From Hippophae tibetana (Eukaryota; Streptophyta; Magnoliopsida; Rosales; Elaeagnaceae), in contig CM072808.1 in assembly GCA_037013495.1 (NCBI GenBank), positions 6,921,319 to 6,985,318 on the forward strand: a DNA stretch of 64,000 nucleotides, given 5' to 3'. Of the stretch, positions 1 through 13,794 are shown one piece after another. Position 1 is the stretch's first letter. Each line of letters opens with the position of its first letter. The position numbers were made by a program, and so were the translations under genes. The notes beneath the pieces are model-generated. The model did not search any database. It was not told where the DNA came from and worked only from the letters and a program-made list of their open reading frames with translations.

Positions 1-2990
1 TTTTCAAAAACAAAAAAACATTTGGTAAATAAGAGTCACAACTTTCAACGGAGATTACTTTTTAATCGGGTATCGAAACGAATATTATAATTTATGAAAT
101 GGAAGCTCGTATCAAATTACACAATATGCATTGGTCTCGCAAGAAAAAATTCGTTTTTGTACCCAAATAACATTGTTTAGATCATTTATTTAGTGTTTAA
201 AGTTTTTGACGCACCATTTTCATTTTACTTACTTCCGATTTAATTCAAGAGAGCTATAAAGGAGATATTGGTGCCGACCTAGGGTTTTCTTTATTTATAT
301 TTTCAATCAATCTCTATTATTCCAAAAAAAATGGAGAAGAGAAAAAGAAGAGGAATGTTGTTCACATTTTCAAAATCAAAAAACACATTTGGTAAATATG
401 AGTTAAAACTTTCAACGGAGATAACTTTTGACTGGGGTATCGAAACGAATATTATAATATATCAAATTAAAGCTCGTATCAAATTAAACAATATGCATTT
501 TCCTCAAAAGGAAAATCATTTTTGTACCAAAATAACATCGTTTACATCACTTATTTACTGTTTAAAGTTTTTGACGCACTATTTTCATTTTACTTACGTC
601 CGGTGTAATTCAATATAGCTATAAAGGAGATATTGGTGCCGATCAAGGTTTGTTTTTTTATATTTTCAATCAATCTCTCTTATTGAAAAAATATTGAGTA
701 GAATAAAACAACGGAGATGTTGTTCACATTTTCAAAAACAAAAATAAAATTTGGTAAATAAGAGTAACAACTTTCAACGGAGATTATTTTTTACTCGGGT
801 ATGGAAACGAATATTATAATTTATGAAATGGAAGCTCGTATCAAATTACACAATATGCATTGGTCTCGCAAGAAAAAAGTCGTTTTTGTACCCAAATAAC
901 ATTGTTTACATCATTTATTTAGTGTTTAATGTTTTTGACGCAGCATTTTCATTTTACTTACTCATGTTTAATTCAATAGACCTATAAAGGAGATATTGGT
1001 GTCGACATAGGTTTGTTTATTTTCATTTTCAATCAATCTCTCTTATTGAAAAAAATAGAGAAGAGAACAAGAAAATGAATGTGGTTCACATTTTCAAAAT
1101 CGAAAACACATTTGGTAAATATGAGTTACAACTTTCAACGGAGATAACTTTTGAATGGGGTATCAAAACGAATATTATAATATATCAAATTAAAGCTCGT
1201 ATCAAATTAAACAATATGCATTTTCCTCGAAAGGAAAATCATTTTTGTACCCAAATAACAACGTTTACATCACTTATTTACTGTTTAAAGTTTTTGATGC
1301 ACCATTTTCATTTTACTTACTTCTGGTTTAATTCATTAGAGCTATAAAGGAGATATTGGTGCCGATCAAGGTTTTTTTTTTTATATTTTCAATCAATCTC
1401 TTTTATTGAAAAAATATTGAGTAGAAAAAAAGAACGGATATTTTGTTCACATTTTCAAAAACAAAAAAACATTTGGTAAAAAAAATAACAACTTTTAACG
1501 CAGAAAACCTTTTACTCGGGTATCAAAACGAATATGATAATTTTTTGAATGGAAGCGCATATCAAATTACACAATATGCATTGGTCTCGCAAGAAAAAAA
1601 TCGTTTTTGTAACCAAATAACATCGTTTACGTCACTTATTTAGTGTTTAAAGATTTTGACGCACCATTTTCATTTTACTAACTTCCGATTTAATTCAAGA
1701 GAGCTATAAAGGAGATATTGGTGCCGACCTAGGGTTTTCTTTATTTATATTTTCAATCAATCTCTATTATTCCAAAAAAAATAGAGAAGAGAAAAAGAAG
1801 AGGAATGTTGTTCTTATTTTCAAAATCAAAAACACGTTTGGTAAATATGAGTTACAACTTTCAACGGAGATAACTTTTGACTGCGGTATCGAAACGAATA
1901 TTATAATATATCAAATTAAAGCTCGTATCAAATTAAACAATATGCATTTTCCTCGAAAGGAAAATCATTTTTGTACCCAAATAACATCGTTTACATAACT
2001 TAGTTACTGTTTAAAGTTTTTGACGCACTATTTTCATTTTACTTACGTCCGGTGTAATTCAATATAGCTATAAAGGAGATATTGGTGCCGATCAAGGTTT
2101 GTTTTTTTATATTTTCAATCAATCTCTCTTATTGAAAAAATATTGAGTAGAATAAAACAACGGAGATGTTGTTCACATTTTCAAAAACAAAAAAAACATT
2201 TGGTAAAAAAAATAACAACTTTTAACGCAGAAAACCTTTTACTCGGGTATCGAAACGAATATTATAATTTTTTGAATGGAAGCTCATATCAAATTACACA
2301 ATATGCATTGGTCTCGCAAGAAAAAAATCGTTTTTGTACCCAAATAACATCGTTTACGTCACTTATTTAGTGTTTAAAGATTTTGACGCATCATTTTCAT
2401 TTTACTAACTTCCGATTTAATTCAAGAGAGCAATAAAGGAGATATTGGTGCCGACCTAGGGTTTTCTTTATTTATATTTTCAATCAATCTCTATTATTCC
2501 AAAAAAAATAGAGAAGAGAAAAAGAAGAGGAATGTTGTTCTTATTTTCAAAATCAAAAACACGTTTGGTAAATATGAGTTACAACTTTCAACGGAGATAA
2601 CTTTTGACTGCGGTATCGAAACGAATATTATAATATATCAAATTAAAGCTCGTATCAAATTAAACAATATGCATTTTCCTCGAAAGGAAAATCATTTTTG
2701 TACCCAAATAACATCGTTTACATCACTTATTTACTGTTTAAAGTTTTTGACGCACCATTTTCATTTTGCTTACTTCCGGTTTAATTCAAGAGAGATATAA
2801 AGGAGATATTGGTGCCGACCTTGGGTTTTCTTTATTTATATTTTCAATCAATCTCTATTATTCCAAAAAAAAATAGAGAAGAGAAAAAGAAGAGGAATGT
2901 TGTTCTTATTTTCAAAATCAAAAACACGTTTGGTAAATATGAGTTACAACTTTCAACGGAGATAACTTTTGACTGCGGTATCGAAACGAA
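1..2990. repeat. Satellite sub-block: irregular A/A'/B units
   Basis: Monomers mostly alternate, but the order is not a clean HOR. An A' variant carrying GTTCTTATTTTC starts near 1,811, 2,538 and 2,903. The first step is 727 bp (one dimer). The second is only 365 bp, so two A' units stand side by side with no B between. B variants near 1,443 and 2,143 carry an unusual AAAAAAAATAACAACTTTTAA stretch not seen further right. Confidence 0.75.
1220..1239. other. Inverted repeat of A monomers (exemplar copy)
   Basis: ATTTTCCT-CGAA-AGGAAAAT is a perfect 8-bp inverted repeat with a 4-base spacer. Nearly every A monomer has it at the same place; the A' form has spacer CAAA and the units near 4,497 have TGAA, with the arms kept. 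B monomers have no equivalent, so the dyads come about every 722 bp. A few copies have one mismatched arm base (near 10,818, 14,810, 21,192 and 28,280). A cruciform or protein-binding role is only inference. Confidence 0.8.
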
Positions 2991-5900
2991 TATTATAATA
3001 TATCAAATTAAAGCTCGTATCAAATTAAACAATATGCATTTTCCTCGAAAGGAAAATCATTTTTGTACCCAAATAACATCGTTTACATAACTTAGTTACT
3101 GTTTAAAGTTTTTGAGGCACTATTTTGATTTTACTTACGTCCGGTGTAATTCAATATAGCTATAAAGGAGATATTGGTGCCGATCAAGGTTTGTTTTTTT
3201 ATATTTTCAATCAATCTCTCTTATTGAAAAAATATTGAGTAGAATAAAAGAACGGAGATGTTGTTCACATTTTCAAAAACAAAAACAAATTTGGTAAACA
3301 AGAGTAACAACTTTCAACGGAGATTACTTTTTACTCGGGTATGGAAACGAATATTATAATTTATAAAATGGAAGCTCGTATCAAATTACACAATATGCAT
3401 TGGTCTCGCAAGAAAAAAGTCGTTTTTGTACCCAAATAACATTGTTTACATCATTTATTTAGTGTTTAAAGTTTTTGACGCAGCATTTTCATTTTACTTA
3501 CTTCATGTTTAATTCAATAGACCTATAAAGGAGATATTGGTGTCGACCTAGGGTTTGCTTTATTTATATTTTCAATCAATCTCTATTATTCCAAAAAAAA
3601 TAGAGAAGACAAAAAGAAGAGGAATGTTGTTCACATTTTCAAAATCAAAAACATATTTGGTAAATATGAGTTAAAACTTTCAACGGAGATAACTTTTGAC
3701 TGGGGTATCAAAACGAATATTATAATATATCAAATTAAAGCTCGTATCAAATTAAACAATATGCATTTTCCTCGAAAGGAAAATCATTTTTGTACCCAAA
3801 TAACAACGTTTACATCACTTATTTACTGTTTAAAGTTTTTGACGCACCATTTTCATTTTACTTACTTCCGGTTTAATTCAATAGAGCTATAAAGGAGATA
3901 TTGGTGTGCCGATCTAGGTTTGTTTTATTATATATTCAATCAATCTCTCTTATTGAAAAAATATTGAGTAGAAAAAAAGAACGGAGATGTTGTTCACATT
4001 TTCAAAAACAAAAAACATTTGGTAAATAAGAGTCACAACTTTCAACATAGATTACTTTTTACTCGGGTATCGAAACGAATATTATAATTTATTAAATGGA
4101 AGCTCGTATCAAATTACACAATATGCATTGGTCTCGCAAGAAAAAAATCGTTTTTGTACCCAAATAACATTGTTTACATCACTTATTTTGTGTTTAAAGA
4201 TTTTGACGCACCATTTTCATTTTACTTACTTCCGGTTTAATTCAAGAGAGCTATAAAGCAGATATTGGTGCCGACCTAGGGTTTTCTTTATTTATATTTT
4301 CAATCAATCTCTATTATTCCAAAAAAAAATAGAGAAGAGACAAAGAAGAGGAATGTTGTTCAAATTTTCAAAATCAAAAACACGTTTGGTAAATATGAGT
4401 TACAACTTTCAACGGAGATAACTTTTGATTGGGGTATCGAAACGAATATTATAATATATCAAATTAAAGCTCGTATCAAATTAAACAATATACATTTTCC
4501 TTGAAAGGAAAATCATTTTTGTACCCAAATAACATCGTTTACATAACTTAGTTACTGTTTAAAGTTTTTGACGCACTATTTTCATTTTACTTACGTCCGG
4601 TTTAATTCAATAGAGCTATAAAGGAGATATTGGTGCCCATCAAGGTTTTTTTTTTTTATATTTTCAATCAATCTCTCTTATTGAAAAAATATTGAGTAGA
4701 AAAAAAGAACGGAGATGTTGTTCACATTTTCAAAAACAAAAAAACATTTGGTAAATAAGAGTAACAACTTTCAACGGAGATTACTTTTTACTCGGGTATG
4801 GAAATGAATATTATAATTTATGAAATGGAAGCTCGTATCAAATTACACAATATGCATTGGTCTCGCAAGAAAAAAGTCATTTTTGTACCCAAATAACATT
4901 GTTTACATCATTTATTTAGTGTTTAAAGTTTTTGACGCAGCATTTTCATTTTACTTACTTCATGTTTAATTCAATAGACCTATAAAGGAGATATTGGTGC
5001 CGACCTAGGTTTGTTTATTTTCATTTTCCATCAATCTCTCTTATTGAAAAAAATAGAGAAGAGAAGAAGAAAATGAATGTGGTTCACATTTTCAAAATCG
5101 AAAACACATTTGGTAAATATGAGTTACAACTTTCAACGGAGATAACTTTTGAATGGGGTATCGAAACGAATATTATAATATATCAAATTAAAGCTCGTAT
5201 CAAATTAAACAATATGCATTTTCCTCGAAAGGAAAATCATTTTTGTACCCAAATAACATCGTTTACATAACTTAGTTACTGTTTAAAGTTTTTGAGGCAC
5301 TATTTTGATTTTACTTACGTCCGGTGTAATTCAATATAGCTATAAAGGAGATATTGGTGCCGATCAAGGTTTGTTTTTTTATATTTTCAATCAATCTCTC
5401 TTATTGAAAAAATATTGAGTAGAATAAAAGAACGGAGATGTTGTTCACATTTTCAAAAACAAAAAAAAATTTGGTAAACAAGAGTAACAACTTTCAACGG
5501 AGATTACTTTTTACTCGGGTATGGAAACGAATATTATAATTTATAAAATGGAAGCTCGTATCAAATTACACAATATGCATTGGTCTCGCAAGAAAAAAGT
5601 CGTTTTTGTACCCAAATAACATTGTTTACATCATTTATTTAGTGTTTAAAGTTTTTGACGCAGCATTTTCATTTTACTTACTTCATGTTTAATTCAATAG
5701 ACCTATAAAGGAGATATTGGTGTCGACCTAGGGTTTGCTTTATTTATATTTTCAATCAATCTCTATTATTCCAAAAAAAATAGAGAAGACAAAAAGAAGA
5801 GGAATGTTGTTCACATTTTCAAAATCAAAAACATATTTGGTAAATATGAGTTAAAACTTTCAACGGAGATAACTTTTGACTGGGGTATCAAAACGAATAT

Positions 5901-7343
5901 TATAATATATCAAATTAAAGCTCGTATCAAATTAAACAATATGCATTTTCCTCGAAAGGAAAATCATTTTTGTACCCAAATAACAACGTTTACATCACTT
6001 ATTTACTGGTTAAAGTTTTTGACGCACCATTTTCATTTTACTTACTTCCGGTTTAATTCAATAGAGCTATAAAGGAGATATTGGTGTGCCGATCTAGGTT
6101 TGTTTTATTATATATTCAATCAATCTCTCTTATTGAAAAAATATTGAGTAGAAAAAAAGAACGGAGATGTTGTTCACATTTTCAAAAACAAAAAACATTT
6201 GGTAAATAAGAGTCACAACTTTCAACATAGATTACTTTTTACTCGGGTATCGAAACGAATATTATAATTTATTAAATGGAAGCTCGTATCAAATTACACA
6301 ATATGCATTGGTCTCGCAAGAAAAAAATCGTTTTTGTACCCAAATAACATTGTTTACATCACTTATTTTGTGTTTAAAGATTTTGACGCACCATTTTCAT
6401 TTTACTTACTTCCGGTTTAATTCAAGAGAGCTATAAAGCAGATATTGGTGCCGACCTAGGGTTTTCTTTATTTATATTTTCAATCAATCTCTATTATTCC
6501 AAAAAAAAATAGAGAAGAGACAAAGAAGAGGAATGTTGTTCAAATTTTCAAAATCAAAAACACGTTTGGTAAATATGAGTTACAACTTTCAACGGAGATA
6601 ACTTTTGATTGGGGTATCGAAACGAATATTATAATATATCAAATTAAAGCTCGTATCAAATTAAACAATATACATTTTCCTTGAAAGGAAAATCATTTTT
6701 GTACCCAAATAACATCGTTTACATAACTTAGTTACTGTTTAAAGTTTTTGACGCACTATTTTCATTTTACTTACGTCCGGTTTAATTCAATAGAGCTATA
6801 AAGGAGATATTGGTGCCCATCAAGGTTTTTTTTTTATATTTTCAATCAATCTCTCTTATTGAAAAAATATTGAGTAGAAAAAAAGAACGGAGATGTTGTT
6901 CACATTTTCAAAAACAAAAAAACATTTGGTAAATAAGAGTAACAACTTTCAACGGAGATTACTTTTTACTCGGGTATGGAAATGAATATTATAATTTATG
7001 AAATGGAAGCTCGTATCAAATTACACAATATGCATTGGTCTCGCAAGAAAAAAGTCATTTTTGTACCCAAATAACATTGTTTACATCATTTATTTAGTGT
7101 TTAAAGTTTTTGACGCAGCATTTTCATTTTACTTACTTCATGTTTAATTCAATAGACCTATAAAGGAGATATTGGTGCCGACCTAGGTTTGTTTATTTTC
7201 ATTTTCCATCAATCTCTCTTATTGAAAAAAATAGAGAAGAGAAGAAGAAAATGAATGTGGTTCACATTTTCAAAATCGAAAACACATTTGGTAAATATGA
7301 GTTACAACTTTCAACGGAGATAACTTTTGAATGGGGTATCGAA
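2990..7343. repeat. 2,178-bp hexamer HOR, two copies
   Basis: Diagnostic variants recur exactly 2,178 bp apart: GTGTCGACCTAGGGTTTGC at about 3,540 and 5,718, GTGTGCCGATCTAGG near 3,905 and 6,083, and TTGAGGCACTATTTTGAT near 3,110 and 5,288. The copies are nearly identical (one poly-T differs by about 2 bp near 4,650/6,828). Six ~363-bp monomers make one unit. Edges are approximate, placed where copies stop matching: left of about 2,990 the first copy is A' where the second is A, and right of about 7,343 the sequence changes (for example ATAACAACG). Confidence 0.85.
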
Positions 7344-10300
7344 ACGAATATTATAATATATCAAATTAAAGCTCGTATCAAATTAAATAATATGCATTTT
7401 CCTAGAAAGGAAAATCATTTTTGTACCCAAATAACAACGTTTACATCACTTAATTACTGTTTAAAGTTTTTGACGCACCATTTTCATTTTACTTACTTCC
7501 GGTTTAATTCAATAGAGCTATAAAGGAGATATTGGTGCCGATCAAGGTTTGTTTTTTATATTTTCAATCATTCTCTCTTATTGATAAAATATTGAGTAGA
7601 AAAAAAGAACGGAGATTTTGTTCACATTTTCAAAAACAAAAAAACATTTAGTAAAAAAAAATAACAACTTTCAACGGAGATAACTTTTTACTCGGGTATC
7701 GAAATGAATATTATAATTTATTAAATGGAAGTTCATATCAAATTACACAATATGCATTAGTCTCGCAGGAAAAAAATCGTTTTTGTACCCTAATAACATC
7801 GTTTACATCACTTATTTAGTGTTTAAAGATTTTGACGCACCATTTTCATTTTACTTACTTCCGGTTTAATTCAAGAGAGCTATAAAGGAGATATTGGTGC
7901 CGATCTAGGTTTGTTTTTTTTATATTTTCAATCAATCTCTCTTATTGAAAAAATATTGAGTAGAAAAAAAGAACGGAGATGTTGTTAAAATTTTCAAACA
8001 CAAAAAAACATTTGGTAAATAAGTGTAAAAACTTTCAAAGGAGATAACTTTTTACTCGAGTATCGAAACGAATATTATAATTTATTAAATGGAAGCTCGT
8101 ATCATATTGTTTAAAGTTTTTGACGCAGCATTTTCATTTTACTTACTTCACGTTTAATTTAATAGAGCTATAAAGGAGATATTGGTGCGGACCTAGGTTT
8201 GTTTATTGATATTTTCAATCAATCTCTCTTATTGAAAAAATTAGAGAAGAGAAAAAGAAAATGAATGTTGTTCAAATTTTCAAAATCAAAAACACATTTG
8301 GTAAATATGAGTTACAATTTTCAACGGAGATAACTTTTGACTGGGGTATCGACGCGAATATTATAATATATCAAATTAAAGCTCGTATCAAATTAAACAA
8401 TTTGCATTTTCCTCGAAAGGAAAATCATTTTTTTACCCAAATAACATCGTTTACATCACTTATTTACTGTTTAAAGTTTTTGACGCACTATTTTCATTTT
8501 ACTTACGTCCGGTTTAATTCAATAGACCTATAAAGGAGATATTGGTGCCGATCTAGCTTTGTTTTTTTATATTTTCAATCAATCTCTCTTATTGAAAAAA
8601 TATTGAGTAGAAAAAAAGAACGGATGTGTCGTTAACATTTTCAAAAACAAAAAAACATTTGGTAAATAAGTGTAAAAACTTCCAAAGGAGATAACTTTTT
8701 ACTCGGGTATCGAAACGAATATTATAATTTATTAAATGGAAGCTCGTATCAAATTACACAATATGCATTGGTCATGCAAGAAAAAAATCGTTTTTGTACC
8801 CAAATAACATCGTTTACATCATTTATTTATTGTTTAAAGTTTTTGACGTAGCATTTTCATTTTACTTAATTCACGTTTAATTCAATAGAGCTATAAAACA
8901 CATTTGGTAAATATGAGTTACAACTTTCAACGTAGATAACTTTTGACTGGGGTATCGACGCGAATATTATAATATATCAAATTAAAGCTCGTATCAAATT
9001 AAACAATTTGCTTTTTCCTCGAAAGGAAAATCATTTTTGTACCCAAATAACATCGTTTACATCACTTATTTACTGTTTAAAGTTTTTGACGCACTATTTT
9101 CATTTTACTTACGTCCGGTTTAATTAAATAGACCTATAAAATAGATATTGGTGCCGATCTAGGATTGTTTTTTTTTATATTTTCAATCAATCTCTCTTAT
9201 TGAAAAAATATTGAGTAGAAAAAAAGAACGGAGATGTCGTTAACATTTTCAAAAACAAAAAAACATTTGGTAAATAAGTGTAAAAACTTCCAATGGAGAT
9301 AAATTTTTACTCGGGTATCGAAACGAATATTATAATTTATTAAATGGAAGCTCGTATCAAATTACACAATATGCATTGGTCATGCAAGAAAAAAATCGTT
9401 TTTGTACCCAAATAACATCATTTATTTAGTGTTTAAAGTTTTTGACGTAGCATTTTCATTTTACTTACTTCACGTTTAATTCAATAGAGCTATAAAAGAG
9501 ATATTGGGGCCGACCTAGGTTTGTTTATTTATATTTTCAATCAAATCTCTCTTATTGAAAAAAATAGAGAAGAGAAAAAGAAAATGAATGTTGTTCACAT
9601 TTTCAAAATAGAAAACACATTTGTTAAATATGAGTTACAACTTTCAACGGAGATAACTTTTGACTGGGGTATCGAAACGAATATTATAATATATCAAATT
9701 AAAGCTCGTATCAAATTAAAAAATATGCATTTTCCTCGAAAGGAAAATCATTTTTGTACCCAAATAACATCGTTTACATCACTTATTTACTGTTTAAAGT
9801 TTTTGACGCACCATTTTCATTTTACTTACGTCCGGTTTAATTCAATAGAGCTATAAAGGAGATATTGGTGCCGATCAAGGTTTGTTTTTTATATTTTCAA
9901 TCAATCTCTCTTATTGAAAAAATATTGAGTAGAAAAAAAGAACGGAGATGTTGTTAACATTTTCAAAAACAAAAAAACATTTGGTAAAAAAAAGTAACAA
10001 CTTTCAACGAAGATAACTTTTTACTCGGGTATCGAAACGAATATTATAATTTATTAAATGGAAGCTCGTATCAAATTACACAATAGGCATTAGTCTCTTA
10101 AGAAAAAAATCGTTTTTGTACCCAAATAACATCGTTTACATCAGTTATTTTGTGTTTAAAGATTTTGACGCACCATTTTCATTTTTCTTACTTCCGGTTT
10201 AATTCAAGAGAACTATAAAGGAGATATTGGTGCCGACCTAAGGTTTTCTTTATTTATATTTTCAATCAATCTCTATTATTCCAAAAAAAATAGAGAAGAG

Positions 10301-10566
10301 AAAAAGAAGAGGAATGTTGTTCAAATTTTCAAAATCAAAAACACATTTGGTAAATATGAGTTACAATTTTCAACGGAGATAACTTTTGACAGGGGTATCG
10401 AAACGAATATTATAATATATCAAATTAAAGCTCGTATCAAATTAAACAATATGCATTTTCCTCAAAAGTAAAATCATTTTTGTACCCAAATAACATCGTT
10501 TACATCACTTAGTTACTATTTAAAGTTTTTGACGCAATATTTTCATTTTACTTACGTCCGGCTTAA
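7344..10566. repeat. Satellite sub-block with internally deleted monomers
   Basis: This part is irregular. A B monomer near 8,095-8,120 jumps from GCTCGTATCA directly to TATTGTTTAAAG, losing roughly 90-100 bp of the middle. At 8,891-8,900 the end of a B monomer (GAGCTATAAAA) is joined to the interior of an A monomer (CACATTTGG), removing the usual spacer of roughly 130 bp. The interval 8,492-10,566 is repeated at about 14,889-16,964. Confidence 0.8.
8492..10566. repeat. Left copy of a 2.07-kb duplicated satellite block
   Basis: The block matches 14,889-16,964 at an offset of 6,397-6,398 bp. Shared private variants include ATCTAGCTTT (8,551/14,948), the deletion junction CTATAAAACAC (8,891/15,288), the variant GATATTGGGGCCG and the tract GGCATTAGTCTCTTAAG. 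I noticed three differences between the copies: near 9,012, near 10,469, and one extra A near 16,501. Upstream of about 8,491 and downstream of 10,566 the copies diverge. Confidence 0.88.
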
Positions 10567-13500
10567 TCCAATAGACCTATAAAGAAGATATTGGTGCTGA
10601 TCTAGGTTTGTTTTTATTTATATTTTCAATCAATCTCTCTTATTGAAAAAAATAGAGAAGAGAAAAAGAAAATGAATGTGGTTCACGTTTTCAAAATCGA
10701 AAACACATTTGGTAAATATGAGCTACAACTTTCAACGGAGATAACTTTTGACTGTGGTATCGAAACGAATATTATAATATATTAAATTAAAGCTCGTATC
10801 AAATTAAACAATATGCATTTTCTTCGAAAGGAAAATCATTTTTGTACCCAAATAACATCGTTTACATCACTTATTTACTGTTTAAAGTTTTTGACGCACT
10901 ATTTTCATTTTACTTACGTCCGGTTTAATTAAATAGACCTATAAAATAGATATTGGTGCCGATCTAGGTTTGTTTTTTTTATATTTTCAATCAATCTCTC
11001 TTATTGAAAAAATATTGAGTAGAAAAAAAGAACGGAGATATCGTTAACATTTTCAAAAACAAAAAAACATTTGGTAAATAAGTGTAAAAACTTCCAAAGG
11101 AGATAACTTTTTACTCGGGTATCGAAACGAATATTATAATTTATTAAATAGAAGCTCGTATCAAATTACACAATATGCATTGGTCATGCAAGAAAAAAAT
11201 CGTTTTTGTACCCAAATAACATCGTTTACATCATTTATTTAGTGTTTAAAGTTTTTTACGCAGCATTTTCATTTTACTTACTTCAGGTTTAATTTAATAG
11301 AGCTATAAAGGAGATATTGGTGCCGACCTAGGTTTGTTTATTTATATTTTCCATGAATCTCTCTTATTGAAAAAAATAGAGAAGAGAAAAAAGAAAATGA
11401 ATGTGGTTCACATTTTCAAAATAGAAAACACATTTGGTAAATATGAGTTACAACTTTCAACGGAGATAACTTTTGACTGGAGTATCGAAACGAATATTAT
11501 AATATATCAAATTAAAGCTCATATCAAATTAAACAATATGCATTTTCCTCGAAAGGAAAATCATTTTTGTACCCAAATAACATCGTTTACATCACTTATT
11601 TACTATTTAAAGTTTTTGACGCAGCATTTTCATTTTACTTACTTCCGGTTTAATTCAATACAGCTATAAAGGAGATATTGGTGCCGATCTAGGTTTGTTT
11701 TTTTTATAGTTTCAATCAATCTCTCTTATTGAAAAAATATTGAGTAGAAAAAAAGAACGGAGTTGTTGTTCACATTTTGAAAAACAAAAAAAACATTTGG
11801 TAAATAAGAGTAACAACTTTCAACGGAGATAACGTTTTACTTGGGTATCGAAACGAATTTTATAATTTATTAAATGGATGCTCGTATCAAATTACACAAT
11901 ATGCATTGGTCACGCAAGAAAAAAATCGTTTTTGTACCCAAATAACATCGTTTACATCATTTATTTAGTGTTTAAAGTTTTTTACGCAGCATTTTCATTT
12001 TACTTACTTCAGGTTTAATTTAATAGAGCTATAAAGGAGATATTGGTGCCGACCTAGGTTTGTTTATTTATATTTTCCATGAATCTCTCTTATTGAAAAA
12101 AATAGAGAAGAGAAAAAAGAAAATGAATGTGGTTCACATTTTCAAAATAGAAAACACATTTGGTAAATATGAGTTACAACTTTCAACGGAGATAACTTTT
12201 GACTGGAGTATCGAAACGAATATTATAATATATCAAATTAAAGCTCATATCAAATTAAACAATATGCATTTTCCTCGAAAGGAAAATCATTTTTGTACCC
12301 AAATAACATCGTTTACATCACTTATTTACTATTTAAAGTTTTTGACGCAGCATTTTCATTTTACTTACTTCCGGTTTAATTCAATACAGCTATAAAGGAG
12401 ATATTGGTGCCGATCTAGGTTTGTTTTTTTTATAGTTTCAATCAATCTCTCTTATTGAAAAAATATTGAGTAGAAAAAAAGAACGGAGTTGTTGTTCACA
12501 TTTTGAAAAACAAAAAAAACATTTGGTAAATAAGAGTAACAACTTTCAACGGAGATAACGTTTTACTTGGGTATCGAAACGAATTTTATAATTTATTAAA
12601 TGGATGCTCGTAACAAATTACACAATATGCATTGGTCACGCAAGAAAAAAATCGTTTTTGTACCCAAATAACATCGTTTACATCATTTATTTAGTGTTTA
12701 AAGTTTTTTACGCAGCATTTTCATTTTACTTACTTCAGGTTTAATTTAATAGAGCTATAAAGGAGATATTGGTGCCGACCTAGGTTTGTTTATTTATATT
12801 TTCCATGAATCTCTCTTATTGAAAAAAATAGAGAAGAGAAAAAAGAAAATGAATGTGGTTCACATTTTCAAAATAGAAAACACATTTGGTAAATATGAGT
12901 TACAACTTTCAACGGAGATAACTTTTGACTGGAGTATCGAAACGAATATTATAATATATCAAATTAAAGCTCATATCAAATTAAACAATATGCATTTTCC
13001 TCGAAAGGAAAATCATTTTTGTACCCAAATAACATCGTTTACATCACTTAGTTACTATTTAAAGTTTTTGACGCAATATTTTCATTTTACTTACGTCCGG
13101 CTTAATCCAATAGACCTATAAAGAAGATATTGGTGCTGATCTAGGTTTGTTTTTATTTATATTTTCAATCAATCTCTCTTATTGAAAAAAATAGAGAAGA
13201 GAAAAAGAAAATGAATGTGGTTCACGTTTTCAAAATCGAAAACACATTTGGTAAATATGAGCTACAACTTTCAACGGAGATAACTTTTGACTGGGGTATC
13301 GAAACGAATATTATAATATATTAAATTAAAGCTCGTATCAAATTAAACAATATGCATTTTCTTCGAAAGGAAAATCATTTTTGTACCCAAATAACATCGT
13401 TTACATCACTTATTTACTGTTTAAAGTTTTTGACGCACTATTTTCATTTTACTTACGTCCGGTTTAATTAAATAGACCTATAAAATAGATATTGGTGCCG

Positions 13501-13794
13501 ATCTAGGTTTGTTTTTTTTATATTTTCAATCAATCTCTCTTATTGAAAAAATATTGAGTAGAAAAAAAGAACGGAGATATCGTTAACATTTTCAAAAACA
13601 AAAAAACATTTGGTAAATAAGTGTAAAAACTTCCAAAGGAGATAACTTTTTACTCGGGTATCGAAACGAATATTATAATTTATTAAATAGAAGCTCGTAT
13701 CAAATTACACAATATGCATTGGTCATGCAAGAAAAAAATCGTTTTTGTACCCAAATAACATCGTTTACATCATTTATTTAGTGTTTAAAGTTTT
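10490..13794. repeat. 726-bp dimer run nested between two copies of a ~765-bp block
   Basis: Three near-identical dimers start at 726-bp steps; their A-unit ATGs are at 11,397, 12,123 and 12,849, with the private variants TTTTCCATGAATC and GACTGGAGTATCG. They lie between two copies of a flanking block, 10,490-11,255 and about 13,029-13,794 (offset 2,539 bp), which share the variant GACCTATAAAGAAGATATTGG. At about 10,316/10,672 and 12,850/13,211 two A-type monomers follow each other without a B. The layout is what local unequal exchange or slippage of a dimer would leave. Confidence 0.85.
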
